From contig NZ_JACHIP010000003.1 of assembly GCF_014203275.1 (NCBI RefSeq), positions 310,001 through 374,000 of the forward strand: a stretch of 64,000 bases of DNA, written 5' to 3'. The notes under the pieces were generated by a model. The model made no database searches and was not told where the DNA came from. It saw nothing but the letters and a program-made list of their open reading frames with translations. A program made the position numbers and the translations under genes. Every line of letters starts with the position of its first letter. Position 1 is the stretch's first letter. This stretch comes from Granulicella aggregans (GTDB lineage Bacteria > Acidobacteriota > Terriglobia > Terriglobales > Acidobacteriaceae). Positions 56,292 to 64,000 of the stretch are shown in pieces.

Positions 56292-57605
56292 GTGATCTTT
56301 TCCGTTGACTCCGAAAGTGAAGCTTCTTCGGGCAGGACAGACACGCGAGCGATGGCTGTGGCGATCGCGTTGTTCTTCATGGTGGGATTTCTCACCTGTT
56401 TGAACGACGTGATCATCCCTCATCTGAAGAGCATCTTTGAACTCTCCTATGCGGAAGCGATGCTGGTGCAGGTCGCGTTCTTCTCTTCTTACTTCGTCTT
56501 CAGTTATCCCGGGGGCAAGCTGGTCGACTTGTTCGGGTATAAACGGGCGATGGTAAGTGGATTGCTGATTATGGCCGCGGGCGCGTTGGGGTTTCTGCCA
56601 GCGGCAAGCTATGCCAGCTTTGGACTATTTCTGGCTGCACTGGTGGTGCTTGCCGCTGGGATGACGACGGTGCAGGTTGCGGCGAATCCTTATGTAACGA
56701 TCGTTGGTCCAGCAGCGACTGCATCGAGCCGGTTGAATCTGGCGCAGGCATTCAACTCGGTGGGGACGTTCATCGCTCCGTTTCTCGGGGCGATGTTTAT
56801 CTTGAAGGGCGCGAAGCCGCTTACGCCAGAGCGGCTGCGCAATATGTCGGAGGCGGCTCGACAGCTTTATCGCGCTACGGAGGCGTCGTCGGTACGACTG
56901 CCCTACATCGGGATGGCGCTAGTGCTTTGCCTGCTCGCGGTGGGGTTGGCAGCGATAAGGCTGAAGCCGCAGGGTGTAGAGACAAATGTGACTCGGGATT
57001 TCCGTCCTGGGGCTTATGCGGAGGCGACGAGCCATTCCGACAGCCTATGGAGACATCCGTGGCTGCTGGCTGGCGCCATAGGGATCTTCACGTATGTAGG
57101 GGCGGAGGTCTCAATTGGAAGCCTGCTGGTGAACTTCATGGGACTGCCAAACGTTGCGGGACTTCCTGAAGCCGCTGCAGCCAAGTATCTGATGGTTTAT
57201 TGGGGTGGCGCGATGGTCGGCAGGTTTATAGGGTCGGCGGTTCTGCAGCGCCTGCCGACCGGACCTGTGTTGGAGTTTGCAGCACTCAGTTCGTTCGGGC
57301 TCGTCGTGCTGTCGGTCATGACACACGGTCATCTCGCAATGTATGGGGCGCTAGCGGTGGGATTCTGTAATTCGATTATGTTTCCGTCGATCTTCAGCCT
57401 CGGGATACAAGGCTTGGGTCCGTTCACGAGTAAGGGTTCCAGCCTGATGATTGCGGCGATCGTTGGTGGAGCGATCATTCCGCTTGCGACGGGACGGCTC
57501 GCCGATGCAGTCGGGTTGCACCTTGCGTTTCTCCTGCCATCGCTTTGCTACGTGTACATTGCGTGTTTCGGATTCGCTTCAAAGAGACGAACGTTGAGTT
57601 GTTGA
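56292..57605 (+). CDS. FHS-family (FucP-like) sugar:H+ symporter
   Basis: 437 residues, twelve predicted membrane helices, major facilitator superfamily. The first helix reads FFMVGFLTCLNDVIIPHLK, the FHS signature (fucose/glucose/galactose permeases), followed by SYPGGKLVDLFGYKRAM and VAANPYVTIVGP. Start given as GTG 56292; ATG 56352 would still include all helices. In operon with the dioxygenase and next to AraC and GH42 genes, so a sugar or sugar-acid substrate is likely. Confidence 0.87.
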   Translation: MIFSVDSESEASSGRTDTRAMAVAIALFFMVGFLTCLNDVIIPHLKSIFELSYAEAMLVQVAFFSSYFVFSYPGGKLVDLFGYKRAMVSGLLIMAAGALGFLPAASYASFGLFLAALVVLAAGMTTVQVAANPYVTIVGPAATASSRLNLAQAFNSVGTFIAPFLGAMFILKGAKPLTPERLRNMSEAARQLYRATEASSVRLPYIGMALVLCLLAVGLAAIRLKPQGVETNVTRDFRPGAYAEATSHSDSLWRHPWLLAGAIGIFTYVGAEVSIGSLLVNFMGLPNVAGLPEAAAAKYLMVYWGGAMVGRFIGSAVLQRLPTGPVLEFAALSSFGLVVLSVMTHGHLAMYGALAVGFCNSIMFPSIFSLGIQGLGPFTSKGSSLMIAAIVGGAIIPLATGRLADAVGLHLAFLLPSLCYVYIACFGFASKRRTLSC

Positions 57606-57621
57606 GGTTCGGATGGGTGTT

Positions 57622-57663
57622 CCTCGCTGCGATACCAGTTGTCGGACTGGCATCGCGGCGAGG
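57622..57663. terminator. Bidirectional terminator
   Basis: 18-base arms, left 57622-57639 (CCTCGCTGCGAT...CCAGT) and right 57646-57663 (ACTGG...ATCGCGGCGAGG), one A-C mismatch and one G-U pair, 6-base loop. Between convergent transporter and haloperoxidase genes. Confidence 0.75.
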
Positions 57664-57670
57664 AGACCTC

Positions 57671-59269
57671 TTACATATTGGTGATGGTCTGCGGGGCGCC
57701 GTCGAGCTTGGTGAAGGTGATGCTGAACGGCTCCTTGTAAGTGCAGGCGAGGTCCTGTAGGAAGCGGATGGCGACGGCCTCGCCCAGGGTCATCGACCAG
57801 TCGCTGTCGCTGCGCCAATGAATGCCGCCGTGGAGCCCGTGGCCGAAGGTGACGTTGTGAGCAAGCTTGTTGAGTTCGCCGTTGACGGTGAGATTGCCCC
57901 GGAGATAGTCCGGATGCTGCATGGGGTCCCATGGGGTGAGGGTCGTGCCATCGGCGCTGGACTCCTGCGGAGCGTAGAGGACGTAGTCGCCATCGAAGAA
58001 GAACTTCAGGATGGTGATGCAGGCTCCGCCGACAGCACCGTGACCGGTGGGGTATGCCGGGTGAGCGGGTGAGCCTTCAGGGAATGGCTGCGAAAGGAGA
58101 TCGGAGCCATACTTCGAAACGCTTTGCTGCACGGCATGGGAGTTGAAGACGCGCGGCAGCGGTTGGGCGTCGAAGGTCGTGCCACGGTTGATGAGGTGGA
58201 TGAGACCTGCGCCGGACTCCGGACGATGACGCAGATGGACGACGAACTTCTGATACCACACGGTATTCAGAGCGAGCTTTGCAACCTGCGCAAGGACGGC
58301 GGCAAAGTCTGGCCCCCCAAAGGTGCCAAAGCCGTTCTGTTTCTTGGAGGGCAGTCCGCCGACCACGTAGGGGCTGCCCGGGTTGACGGGTACGCCGGTG
58401 GAGCCGAGCACGAGATAGGCGGTGAAGTAGGCCTGATAGAGTTCGTCGACGTGGGTGTAAGCGGCGAGACCCCGGCCGTCGTGGAGATACACCGGGGCAG
58501 GAAGCTTCTGATTGGTGAAGCCGGTGCCTACGCCGTTCTGGACCGCCCACCATGAGCCAAGGTCGGTCATATAGTCGACGTTGGCCTTGTAGGTGATGTA
58601 TTGCTGGCTGAACGGCAAAGCCCCGAGGTTCGTTGGAGTCGCGAAGAACTGCGAGATGTAAGGGCCGATGGCTTCGCCGGGATAGTTGCCGCGGAAGAGC
58701 AGTTCGGGGGTGACCTTACCATTGTGTTTGGGGCCCTTGTATTCGGCGGAGTTGGTGAGCTCCTTGGCGGCGTCGTGGGCGACCGGGTTGTTGTGGTAGT
58801 CGCTGAAAGCGACATCGCGCAGCAGAGAGCACCAGTAGAGGTCGATAAGCTCAGTGGCGTACTCTTCGCTGGCAACGGCGGGTGGTGCGGGCACTTCGGG
58901 TGCGCCGAACTGGCTGGCGTCGGCACCGACGAAGCTATAGGCGTAGGAGCCCATCGGATTGTTCAACGTTCGACTACCGCCGAAGGTGAGTGCCTGGAAG
59001 TCAGCGAAGTTGCCGGAGTTGATGGCTGCCCGGAACTGCGTGTAAGCAGGGAGGTCTACCTTACCGAAGCTAGCCTGCTTAATGCACTTCGTATAGGTTC
59101 CGCATTTGTCGGGAAGGGCCTCGTCGCCGTTGGTCGGTTGGGGTGGGACGGGTTGAATGGCTTGTGCGGTCGCAGTATTGAAGCGGCGGGAGAAGTTGTC
59201 GAGGATGCGGCCAGCGGGGATCGGGGGCGCGCAGGCTGCGGGGGGCGTGTTACTGCAGATGCTGGGCAT
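57671..59269 (-). CDS. Vanadium-dependent haloperoxidase
   Basis: 532 residues, ATG 59269 with GAGGA eight bases upstream. PAP2/haloperoxidase motifs in order: Lys/Arg vanadate ligands in KFVVHLRHRPESGAG, the PAYPTGHGAVGG loop, and HGGIHWRSDSDW with the second Arg and the axial His. These resemble the algal-type bromoperoxidase arrangement. No signal peptide, so probably cytosolic or non-classically exported. The reaction is halide oxidation by H2O2, or phosphatase activity, which use the same site. Stands alone between a terminator and the GH13 gene. Confidence 0.87.
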   Translation of the reverse strand: MPSICSNTPPAACAPPIPAGRILDNFSRRFNTATAQAIQPVPPQPTNGDEALPDKCGTYTKCIKQASFGKVDLPAYTQFRAAINSGNFADFQALTFGGSRTLNNPMGSYAYSFVGADASQFGAPEVPAPPAVASEEYATELIDLYWCSLLRDVAFSDYHNNPVAHDAAKELTNSAEYKGPKHNGKVTPELLFRGNYPGEAIGPYISQFFATPTNLGALPFSQQYITYKANVDYMTDLGSWWAVQNGVGTGFTNQKLPAPVYLHDGRGLAAYTHVDELYQAYFTAYLVLGSTGVPVNPGSPYVVGGLPSKKQNGFGTFGGPDFAAVLAQVAKLALNTVWYQKFVVHLRHRPESGAGLIHLINRGTTFDAQPLPRVFNSHAVQQSVSKYGSDLLSQPFPEGSPAHPAYPTGHGAVGGACITILKFFFDGDYVLYAPQESSADGTTLTPWDPMQHPDYLRGNLTVNGELNKLAHNVTFGHGLHGGIHWRSDSDWSMTLGEAVAIRFLQDLACTYKEPFSITFTKLDGAPQTITNM

Positions 59270-59589
59270 GATGTGGGTCCTCTTTTCGATTCACGTATGG
59301 GCCGGTAGAAAAGCTCGATATCTGAAGGCGCCGAATCGATGGGCGGAATGCTAAATCAGACATCCAAGAGTGCGTGGATACAGCACTTCGTTTCATCCGA
59401 AGAGAAGAGAAGCTATTGAGTGACGCGCCGGAGCTGCGTCGTTGGCCAGTAAGACGAGTCCCTTCGTAGACCACATTTTGATTTACTGCTACGGCTGGAG
59501 TTGAAGACGTCAAGGATAATTGATTGCTTGATTGCCATCGGCTCAGAGCACCATTTGCGAACACCACGGTAGTTCCCAGAGATGTATTT
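59270..59589. other. 320-base gap, no gene seen
   Basis: Between two genes on the minus strand. It holds the haloperoxidase ribosome site and presumably its promoter. A 137-codon open frame crosses it (59250-59663) but overlaps both neighbours, has no ribosome site and odd composition, so it is not annotated. No repeat or strong hairpin found. Confidence 0.5.
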
Positions 59590-61341
59590 CTATTCGAAAA
59601 GAATGGATTGCCATGGCAGCAGATGTAGAGTCCCCGACAACGGAGTCTTGCCCTCAGACACATTCGAGAGAAGTTTCTGTTTCAAGGCGACGTCCGACGG
59701 GAGTTGGAAGTCGACAGGCTCGTCGGAGAAGTTGAGGACGACGACGGCTTGACCTGAAGGAGCGGCGCGGTGGTAGGCGTAGATCTTTGGGTGGTCACCG
59801 GAGATGTCTTGGTACCCGCCGAAGACGAGGACCTCCTTCGATCGGCGGAGACGGATCATCTCGCGATAGTAGGCGAGGACGGAGTCTGGTTCGGAGCTCT
59901 CCGACTTCACGTTGAGGGTGGTGTAGTTGGGGTTCACGGCTAGCCAGGGTTTGGCTGATTTGGTGAAGCCGGCGTTGGGAGAGGTGTCCCATTGCATGGG
60001 GGTGCGGCTGTTGTCGCGGCTGGTGAGGGCGTTGTTGGAGAGGTAGTCGGCGGCGGTCACTTTGTTGGTGAGGACGAGGTCCTTCCAGAGATTGTGGACG
60101 CCGATGTCGTCGTATTGCGAGACGTCGGTGAAGGGGAAGTTGGTCATGCCGATCTCGTCCCCCTGGTAGACGAGCGGCGTGCCGCGCAGCGACAGGGCCA
60201 TGGTGGCGAGGAGCTTCGCGGAGCGGTCGCGGAACTCCGGGCGGGAGGAGCCGAAGCGGGAGACGGCGCGGGCGAAGTCGTGGTCGCCGATGAAGGCAAC
60301 GGGCCAGACGTGGGGGTTGTCGGGGAAGGAGTTCTCCCGGTTGAAGGCTTTGAGTTTTGGGAGACTCCATGGGACCTTGCGCCAGCCCTCGGTGACGTCT
60401 AGGAGTTGGAAGTCGAAGCGGAAGGCGGAGCTTAGTTCGCGGTTGCGGTCGTCGGTGGCGCGGACGATGCGCTCGCGGGTCATGCCCCAGCCTTCGCCGA
60501 CGAAGTAGAGATCGGGGTGGGCGCGGGTGGCGGCGCGCATCTCCTTGAGGTATTCGTCGAGGCGGGGGCCGGAGGTGCGGAGGGTGTTGCCGTCTTCCTC
60601 GAGTTCGGCGGGCGTCATGTCGCGGAAGGGAAGAGGCTTGGAGATCTCGCCGACGCAGTCGAAGCGGAAGCCGCTGACGCCTTTGTCGGCCCAGAAGTTG
60701 AGGACGGCGAAGAGCTCTTTGCGGACCTTGGGGTTCTCCCAGTTGAGGTCGGGCTGCTTGGTGGCGTAGTGGTGGAGGTAATATTGGCCGGTGAGCTTGT
60801 CGAACTCCCAGCCGGAGCCGCCGAAGAAGGATGGCCAGTTGTTGGGTGGGCCTCCGTTGACGGGGTCGCGCCAGAAGTAGAAGTCGCGGTAGGGGTTGTC
60901 GCGCGAGGAGCGGCTTTGCTTGAACCAGACGTGCTCGTCGCTGGAGTGGTTGAAGACCATGTCGAGGATGACGCGGATGTTTTGCTTTTTTGCTTCGGCC
61001 ATGAAGCGGTCGAAGTCTTCCATGGTGCCGAACTCGGGCTGGATGCGGCGGTAGTCGCGGACATCGTAGCCGTTGTCGGCGTTGGGTGAGTCGAAGCAGG
61101 CGGTGATCCAGACGGCGTCGGCGCCGAAATCGTGTAGGTACTGGAGGCGGGAGGTCATGCCGGGGAAGTCGCCGATGCCGTCGCCGTTGGAGTCCTGGAA
61201 GGAGCGTGGATAGATCTGGTAGAGGACTGCGGTCTTCCACCAGGTCTCTCGCTCAGCGGAAGAGCCGCTGGCTAGTGTTGAAGTCAGGAGCGCGCCGGTG
61301 GAGGCGCAGAGAAGCTTCGAGAAGGAGCGGCGGGAGATCAC
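59590..61341 (-). CDS. Tat-exported GH13 alpha-glucosidase
   Basis: 583 residues from GTG 61341, which has AGGA nine bases upstream and begins directly with the twin-arginine signal ISRRSFSKLLCASTGALL; a TTG at 61398 is possible. GH13 regions: DMVFNHSSDEH, nucleophile Asp in GVSGFRFDCVGE, acid/base Glu in YFVGEGWG, transition-state Asp in FIGDHDFA. Sequence style (YQIYPRSFQDSNGDGIGD, EIGMTNF) is that of oligo-1,6-glucosidase/alpha-glucosidase exo-enzymes. Periplasmic hydrolysis of alpha-glucosides. Confidence 0.92.
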   Translation of the reverse strand: MISRRSFSKLLCASTGALLTSTLASGSSAERETWWKTAVLYQIYPRSFQDSNGDGIGDFPGMTSRLQYLHDFGADAVWITACFDSPNADNGYDVRDYRRIQPEFGTMEDFDRFMAEAKKQNIRVILDMVFNHSSDEHVWFKQSRSSRDNPYRDFYFWRDPVNGGPPNNWPSFFGGSGWEFDKLTGQYYLHHYATKQPDLNWENPKVRKELFAVLNFWADKGVSGFRFDCVGEISKPLPFRDMTPAELEEDGNTLRTSGPRLDEYLKEMRAATRAHPDLYFVGEGWGMTRERIVRATDDRNRELSSAFRFDFQLLDVTEGWRKVPWSLPKLKAFNRENSFPDNPHVWPVAFIGDHDFARAVSRFGSSRPEFRDRSAKLLATMALSLRGTPLVYQGDEIGMTNFPFTDVSQYDDIGVHNLWKDLVLTNKVTAADYLSNNALTSRDNSRTPMQWDTSPNAGFTKSAKPWLAVNPNYTTLNVKSESSEPDSVLAYYREMIRLRRSKEVLVFGGYQDISGDHPKIYAYHRAAPSGQAVVVLNFSDEPVDFQLPSDVALKQKLLSNVSEGKTPLSGTLHLLPWQSILFE

Positions 61342-61431
61342 GGTCTTTAGTCCTGCTTCAGGAAGTGGATTTGGGTGCCTGATAAAGACACGATCCAATG
61401 TAGCAGCGTTCTTAAGAGGCGACGGACGGCG

Positions 61432-62667
61432 CTACTGTGCAACTCGCCATGGTGAGGCGGTCGACCAACTGACGAGTGCCTTGGTTGCCCAGGCGTTTGA
61501 TTTGCCGGTGTGGCAGGAGGTGCAGGCGCTGGGGATGCCGGACTGTTCCATGGCAGTCGGAGTGATGAAGCGGAAGGTGTGGGCGGCGACGGCGTTGCCC
61601 TTGATGGTCTGCTCGATGCGGGGCATGTGGCAGGCGGTGCACTGGCTTCCGGGTGAGTTGGCGGCGTGGTGGGTGTGCTCTTCGACGGTGCCCTTGAGTC
61701 CGGCGGGGTTCTCCTTGTTGTGGCAGCCGAGGCAGAGAGCGTTGCCGGAGACAGGGAGGTTCGAGACGGTGTCGGAGTGGACCTGGTGGCAGTCGAAGCA
61801 GCGGAGCTGGCGGTGGTACATGTTGCTCTGGACGAAGTCGTTGCCCTGCATGCGGTTCTTGTGGCCGGTGAGGTCGGCGAACTGGAAGAAATTTGTGGTG
61901 CCGGGCTTGAGCTCTTCGAGTTTCCAGAAGTCGGCGAGGCGGTCGCCGGGGAGATAGCCTACTGGCCAGTCGTAGGCGTTGTCTTTTGTGGGCTCGGTGA
62001 GTGGACGGCCCTGGCTGTGGCACTGGATGCAGGTGTCGTTGCCGCGAACGTAGTCGAGCGTCTCGGGGTTGACGATGTTGGCTTTGGTGGGGCGGGCGAC
62101 GTGGAGGCTGCCGGGGCCGTGGCATTTTTCGCAGCCAACGTTCCACTCGGTGACCTGATGGGTCTGGAGGTCGTAGTTGACGGAGTGGCAGCCGTCGCAG
62201 GTCGGGCCGGTGGGGCGATCGAAGTTGGAGGGGCCGTAGAAAGGGAGCCACCAGTCGGTGCCTGCTTCGGCGTGATAAGGAAGCCAGCGTTGGCCCTTGA
62301 CGTCCCACTGGGCGGGCTCGGGGAAGTAATCGTTGCCGCGTTTGGTGAAGTAACGCTGCTTGAATCGGCTGCCGTAGACGAACGCGACCTCATCGAGGGG
62401 GAAGGTGCGAATGGGGTCGGCGTGCGTGAAGTCGCCGAGGACAGCTTCGGAGTGCACTTTGGGGTCGCGGATGACGTTGGCCATGCGCGTCTTCTTCCAG
62501 CCTTCGTAGGCTTTCAGGTGGCAGGATTTGCAGGCCTCGGAGCCGGTGAAGTGGGCCTTCGCGGTGTCGGCGAGAAGTGGCTTCGAAGTAAGACAGAGAA
62601 GAAGGAAAGCTACTGTCGCGATGATTCGCGCCGCGAGAGACTTTGTCGATGTTGGGCGCGAACTCAT
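61432..62667 (-). CDS. Octaheme c-type cytochrome
   Basis: 411 residues from ATG 62667; the frame is open 86 codons more upstream but that part crosses the divergent receptor gene. Signal peptide (AARIIATVAFLLLCLTSKPLLA). Eight CxxCH sites in order: CKSCH, CDGCH, CEKCH, CIQCH, CFDCH, CLGCH, CTACH, CTSCH. Extra His residues (HHAANSPGSQC) could be distal ligands. Periplasmic electron carrier or multiheme reductase; no substrate is evident. Divergent from a TonB-receptor-like gene. Independent in sequence from the decaheme protein at 42472. Confidence 0.88.
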   Translation of the reverse strand: MSSRPTSTKSLAARIIATVAFLLLCLTSKPLLADTAKAHFTGSEACKSCHLKAYEGWKKTRMANVIRDPKVHSEAVLGDFTHADPIRTFPLDEVAFVYGSRFKQRYFTKRGNDYFPEPAQWDVKGQRWLPYHAEAGTDWWLPFYGPSNFDRPTGPTCDGCHSVNYDLQTHQVTEWNVGCEKCHGPGSLHVARPTKANIVNPETLDYVRGNDTCIQCHSQGRPLTEPTKDNAYDWPVGYLPGDRLADFWKLEELKPGTTNFFQFADLTGHKNRMQGNDFVQSNMYHRQLRCFDCHQVHSDTVSNLPVSGNALCLGCHNKENPAGLKGTVEEHTHHAANSPGSQCTACHMPRIEQTIKGNAVAAHTFRFITPTAMEQSGIPSACTSCHTGKSNAWATKALVSWSTASPWRVAQ

Positions 62668-62786
62668 GCGGAAGACTGTAGCACGGGCGGACTCAATCCA
62701 ATATGAGCGAAGGAACGTAGCCAGGTGGTGGACAATGAGATGGTCAGTGAGTGGCTGATCCCGCCACAAGATCCAGGGTCCTATCG

Positions 62787-64000
62787 TTGAAAGGCAGACA
62801 CATCTTCTCTTCAATTTCGCGCTTCTTTCTGACCGTCTTGCTGGCGTTTTCAATGATGGCGCCCGGGCAGACGGGCTCTCATGTTGAAGGCAAGGTCGTC
62901 GACGCAAAGGGCAATGTGGTTCCACGCGCGATGGTGGAGCTTTCGCCCGAGCATGGACACAGACGGCTGGCGGTGACCGACTCGACGGGGAGATTCGAAT
63001 TCAGCCGGATGTTGCCCGGGAGTTACGTTCTGGCAGTAAGCGCGCCCAGCTTTCAGGCCCTTTCAAAGACAGTGAAGGTTACGGACGCAGGGAGCACGTT
63101 CGAGATAGAGATGGTGCCGGCGCTGAGCCGCAAAGAGTCGGTAGTAGTAACGGCGGACGTGAATGCGCTTGATCTGCTGTCGCCTGATCCGGCCGAGAAA
63201 GTCTTTGTGAAGCAGGACCTGATTGATGCGAATCCGGGGCGGCCGGGGGCTCCGGTGTCGGTGCCGGGGTATCCGATCGAGACGGCTTCGAGCGGGATCA
63301 AGGCTCCGCAATACTTTGCGCCGGGGGTGGCGGGCGACCACGGCGAGCCGATAGCGCAGTTCATCGCGGTGGGGAGCTATCTGCTGCCGAACAACCTTTC
63401 GGCGAACGCGCATGGCAACGGGTATGCCGATCCAAATCTGCTGATTCCTTCGATGATCGAGAGCGTGCAGGTCGATGGCGGAGCGTTCAATGTGCGCGAA
63501 GGGAACCATGCGGTGAATGTGGCAGCGACGTATGGTCTGCGGTCGCGGGTTGACCCTTTTGCGTCGCTTACGGGGGACTATCGGGACATTGATTTAGTGG
63601 CGGGGATGAGTCCGGCAGCGAAGTCGTCTGTGGTGGTGGAGCTCTCGTTTGGGAACGGATTTCTGCGGCGGTTGGAGCATCGGCAGCAGTACAAGCTGAA
63701 TGCGCAGAGGACGTTCGATCCTGGAAGGCATGAGATTACCGTGTTGGGGATTGCCTATTGGGGGAAGTCGTATATTCCGGGGCTGACACCGGTGTTTGCG
63801 GATGATACGCGCGATGTGGGGCTGTTGAACTATGGGGACACGATCGACCCTCGACAGCGGGACCAGACGCATACGGCGCTGGTCAGTGCGAACGATGTAT
63901 GGAGGCTGAGCGCTACACAGGAGCTGCAGGTCTCAGGTTTTTTTCGGACTTATAACTTGACGCTCTATTCGAACTTTGGGGACGGGTTGATTCGGCAGAG
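62787..64000 (+). CDS. TonB-dependent receptor-like protein with CarboxypepD_reg domain (3' end cut by window edge)
   Basis: 405 codons seen. The best start is TTG 62787, which gives a typical signal peptide (MKGRHIFSSISRFFLTVLLA, then FSMMAPGQT); ATG 62853 would lose it. A carboxypeptidase-regulatory-like domain (about 33-95: VEGKVVDAKGNVVPRAMVEL, DSTGRFEFSRMLPGSYVLAV) is followed by a plug-like region (KESVVVTADVNALDLL) and barrel strands running off the window. Members of this architecture import or bind large ligands at the outer membrane. Divergent from the octaheme cytochrome. Confidence 0.8.
   Translation, partial: MKGRHIFSSISRFFLTVLLAFSMMAPGQTGSHVEGKVVDAKGNVVPRAMVELSPEHGHRRLAVTDSTGRFEFSRMLPGSYVLAVSAPSFQALSKTVKVTDAGSTFEIEMVPALSRKESVVVTADVNALDLLSPDPAEKVFVKQDLIDANPGRPGAPVSVPGYPIETASSGIKAPQYFAPGVAGDHGEPIAQFIAVGSYLLPNNLSANAHGNGYADPNLLIPSMIESVQVDGGAFNVREGNHAVNVAATYGLRSRVDPFASLTGDYRDIDLVAGMSPAAKSSVVVELSFGNGFLRRLEHRQQYKLNAQRTFDPGRHEITVLGIAYWGKSYIPGLTPVFADDTRDVGLLNYGDTIDPRQRDQTHTALVSANDVWRLSATQELQVSGFFRTYNLTLYSNFGDGLIRQ

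Noticed and set aside
59250..59663. 137-codon frame in the gap between haloperoxidase and alpha-glucosidase
   Set aside because: Overlaps both neighbours, lacks a ribosome site and resembles no protein type.
1..64000. tRNA, rRNA, CRISPR array, insertion sequence or prophage
   Set aside because: None of the repeat periodicity, transposase, integrase or cloverleaf patterns was seen by reading the gaps on both strands.

Overview
The window looks like a chromosomal segment of a high-GC, Gram-negative heterotroph, most likely an acidobacterium of the Terriglobus/Granulicella/Edaphobacter type. This is inferred from gene content and style, not from a database comparison: outer-membrane proteins that begin with a carboxypeptidase-regulatory-like domain, LolA-like and TPR secretory proteins, multiheme cytochromes, GH42 and GH13 enzymes, and short gene gaps filled with small hairpin repeats. 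No rRNA, tRNA, CRISPR array, prophage or transposase was seen.

Layout. 1-20 kb is mostly housekeeping: dNTP triphosphohydrolase (cut by the left edge), a secreted TPR protein, purH, pyrD, a PafA-like alkaline phosphatase, serS followed by a small membrane protein and a LolA-like protein, a GT-C glycosyltransferase, a 1185-residue GH18-like/NodB deacetylase/GT2 fusion, and the proline-catabolic dehydrogenase pruA. 19.4-23.5 kb is a redox and signalling block: a NarL-like regulator with a degenerate receiver, divergent from a receiver-thioredoxin-reductase fusion and a cyclic-nucleotide-binding histidine kinase. 23.6-31 kb holds small secreted proteins, a frataxin homologue (cyaY) hidden in a longer antisense frame, a SpecificRecomb-family membrane protein, OpgC, a WaaE-like GT2 and a GT-C gene broken by one in-frame TGA. 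31-36 kb is a three-gene ATGA-coupled operon of secreted beta-rich proteins.

36.6-46.3 kb is the most unusual part: a DUF4384 protein and a caspase-like PEGA/TPR protein, an orphan Pycsar-type membrane effector (PycTM-like), and then an outer-membrane barrel followed at once by a decaheme cytochrome fused to an LVIVD beta-propeller. 46.3-52 kb has rph and, beyond a phased array of five similar operator-like sites, a histidine kinase/NtrC-type regulator pair. 52-64 kb is carbohydrate-oriented: a GH42 beta-galactosidase with a LacI-type operator, an AraC regulator divergent from a PhyH-family dioxygenase and an FHS sugar transporter, a vanadium haloperoxidase, a Tat-exported GH13 alpha-glucosidase, an octaheme cytochrome, and a TonB-receptor-like protein cut by the right edge.

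Convergent gene ends are repeatedly marked by hairpins, some of them members of three small dispersed repeat families. The strongest candidates for new biology are the barrel-decaheme-propeller pair, the orphan PycTM-like effector beside caspase/DUF4384 genes, and the phased operator array.
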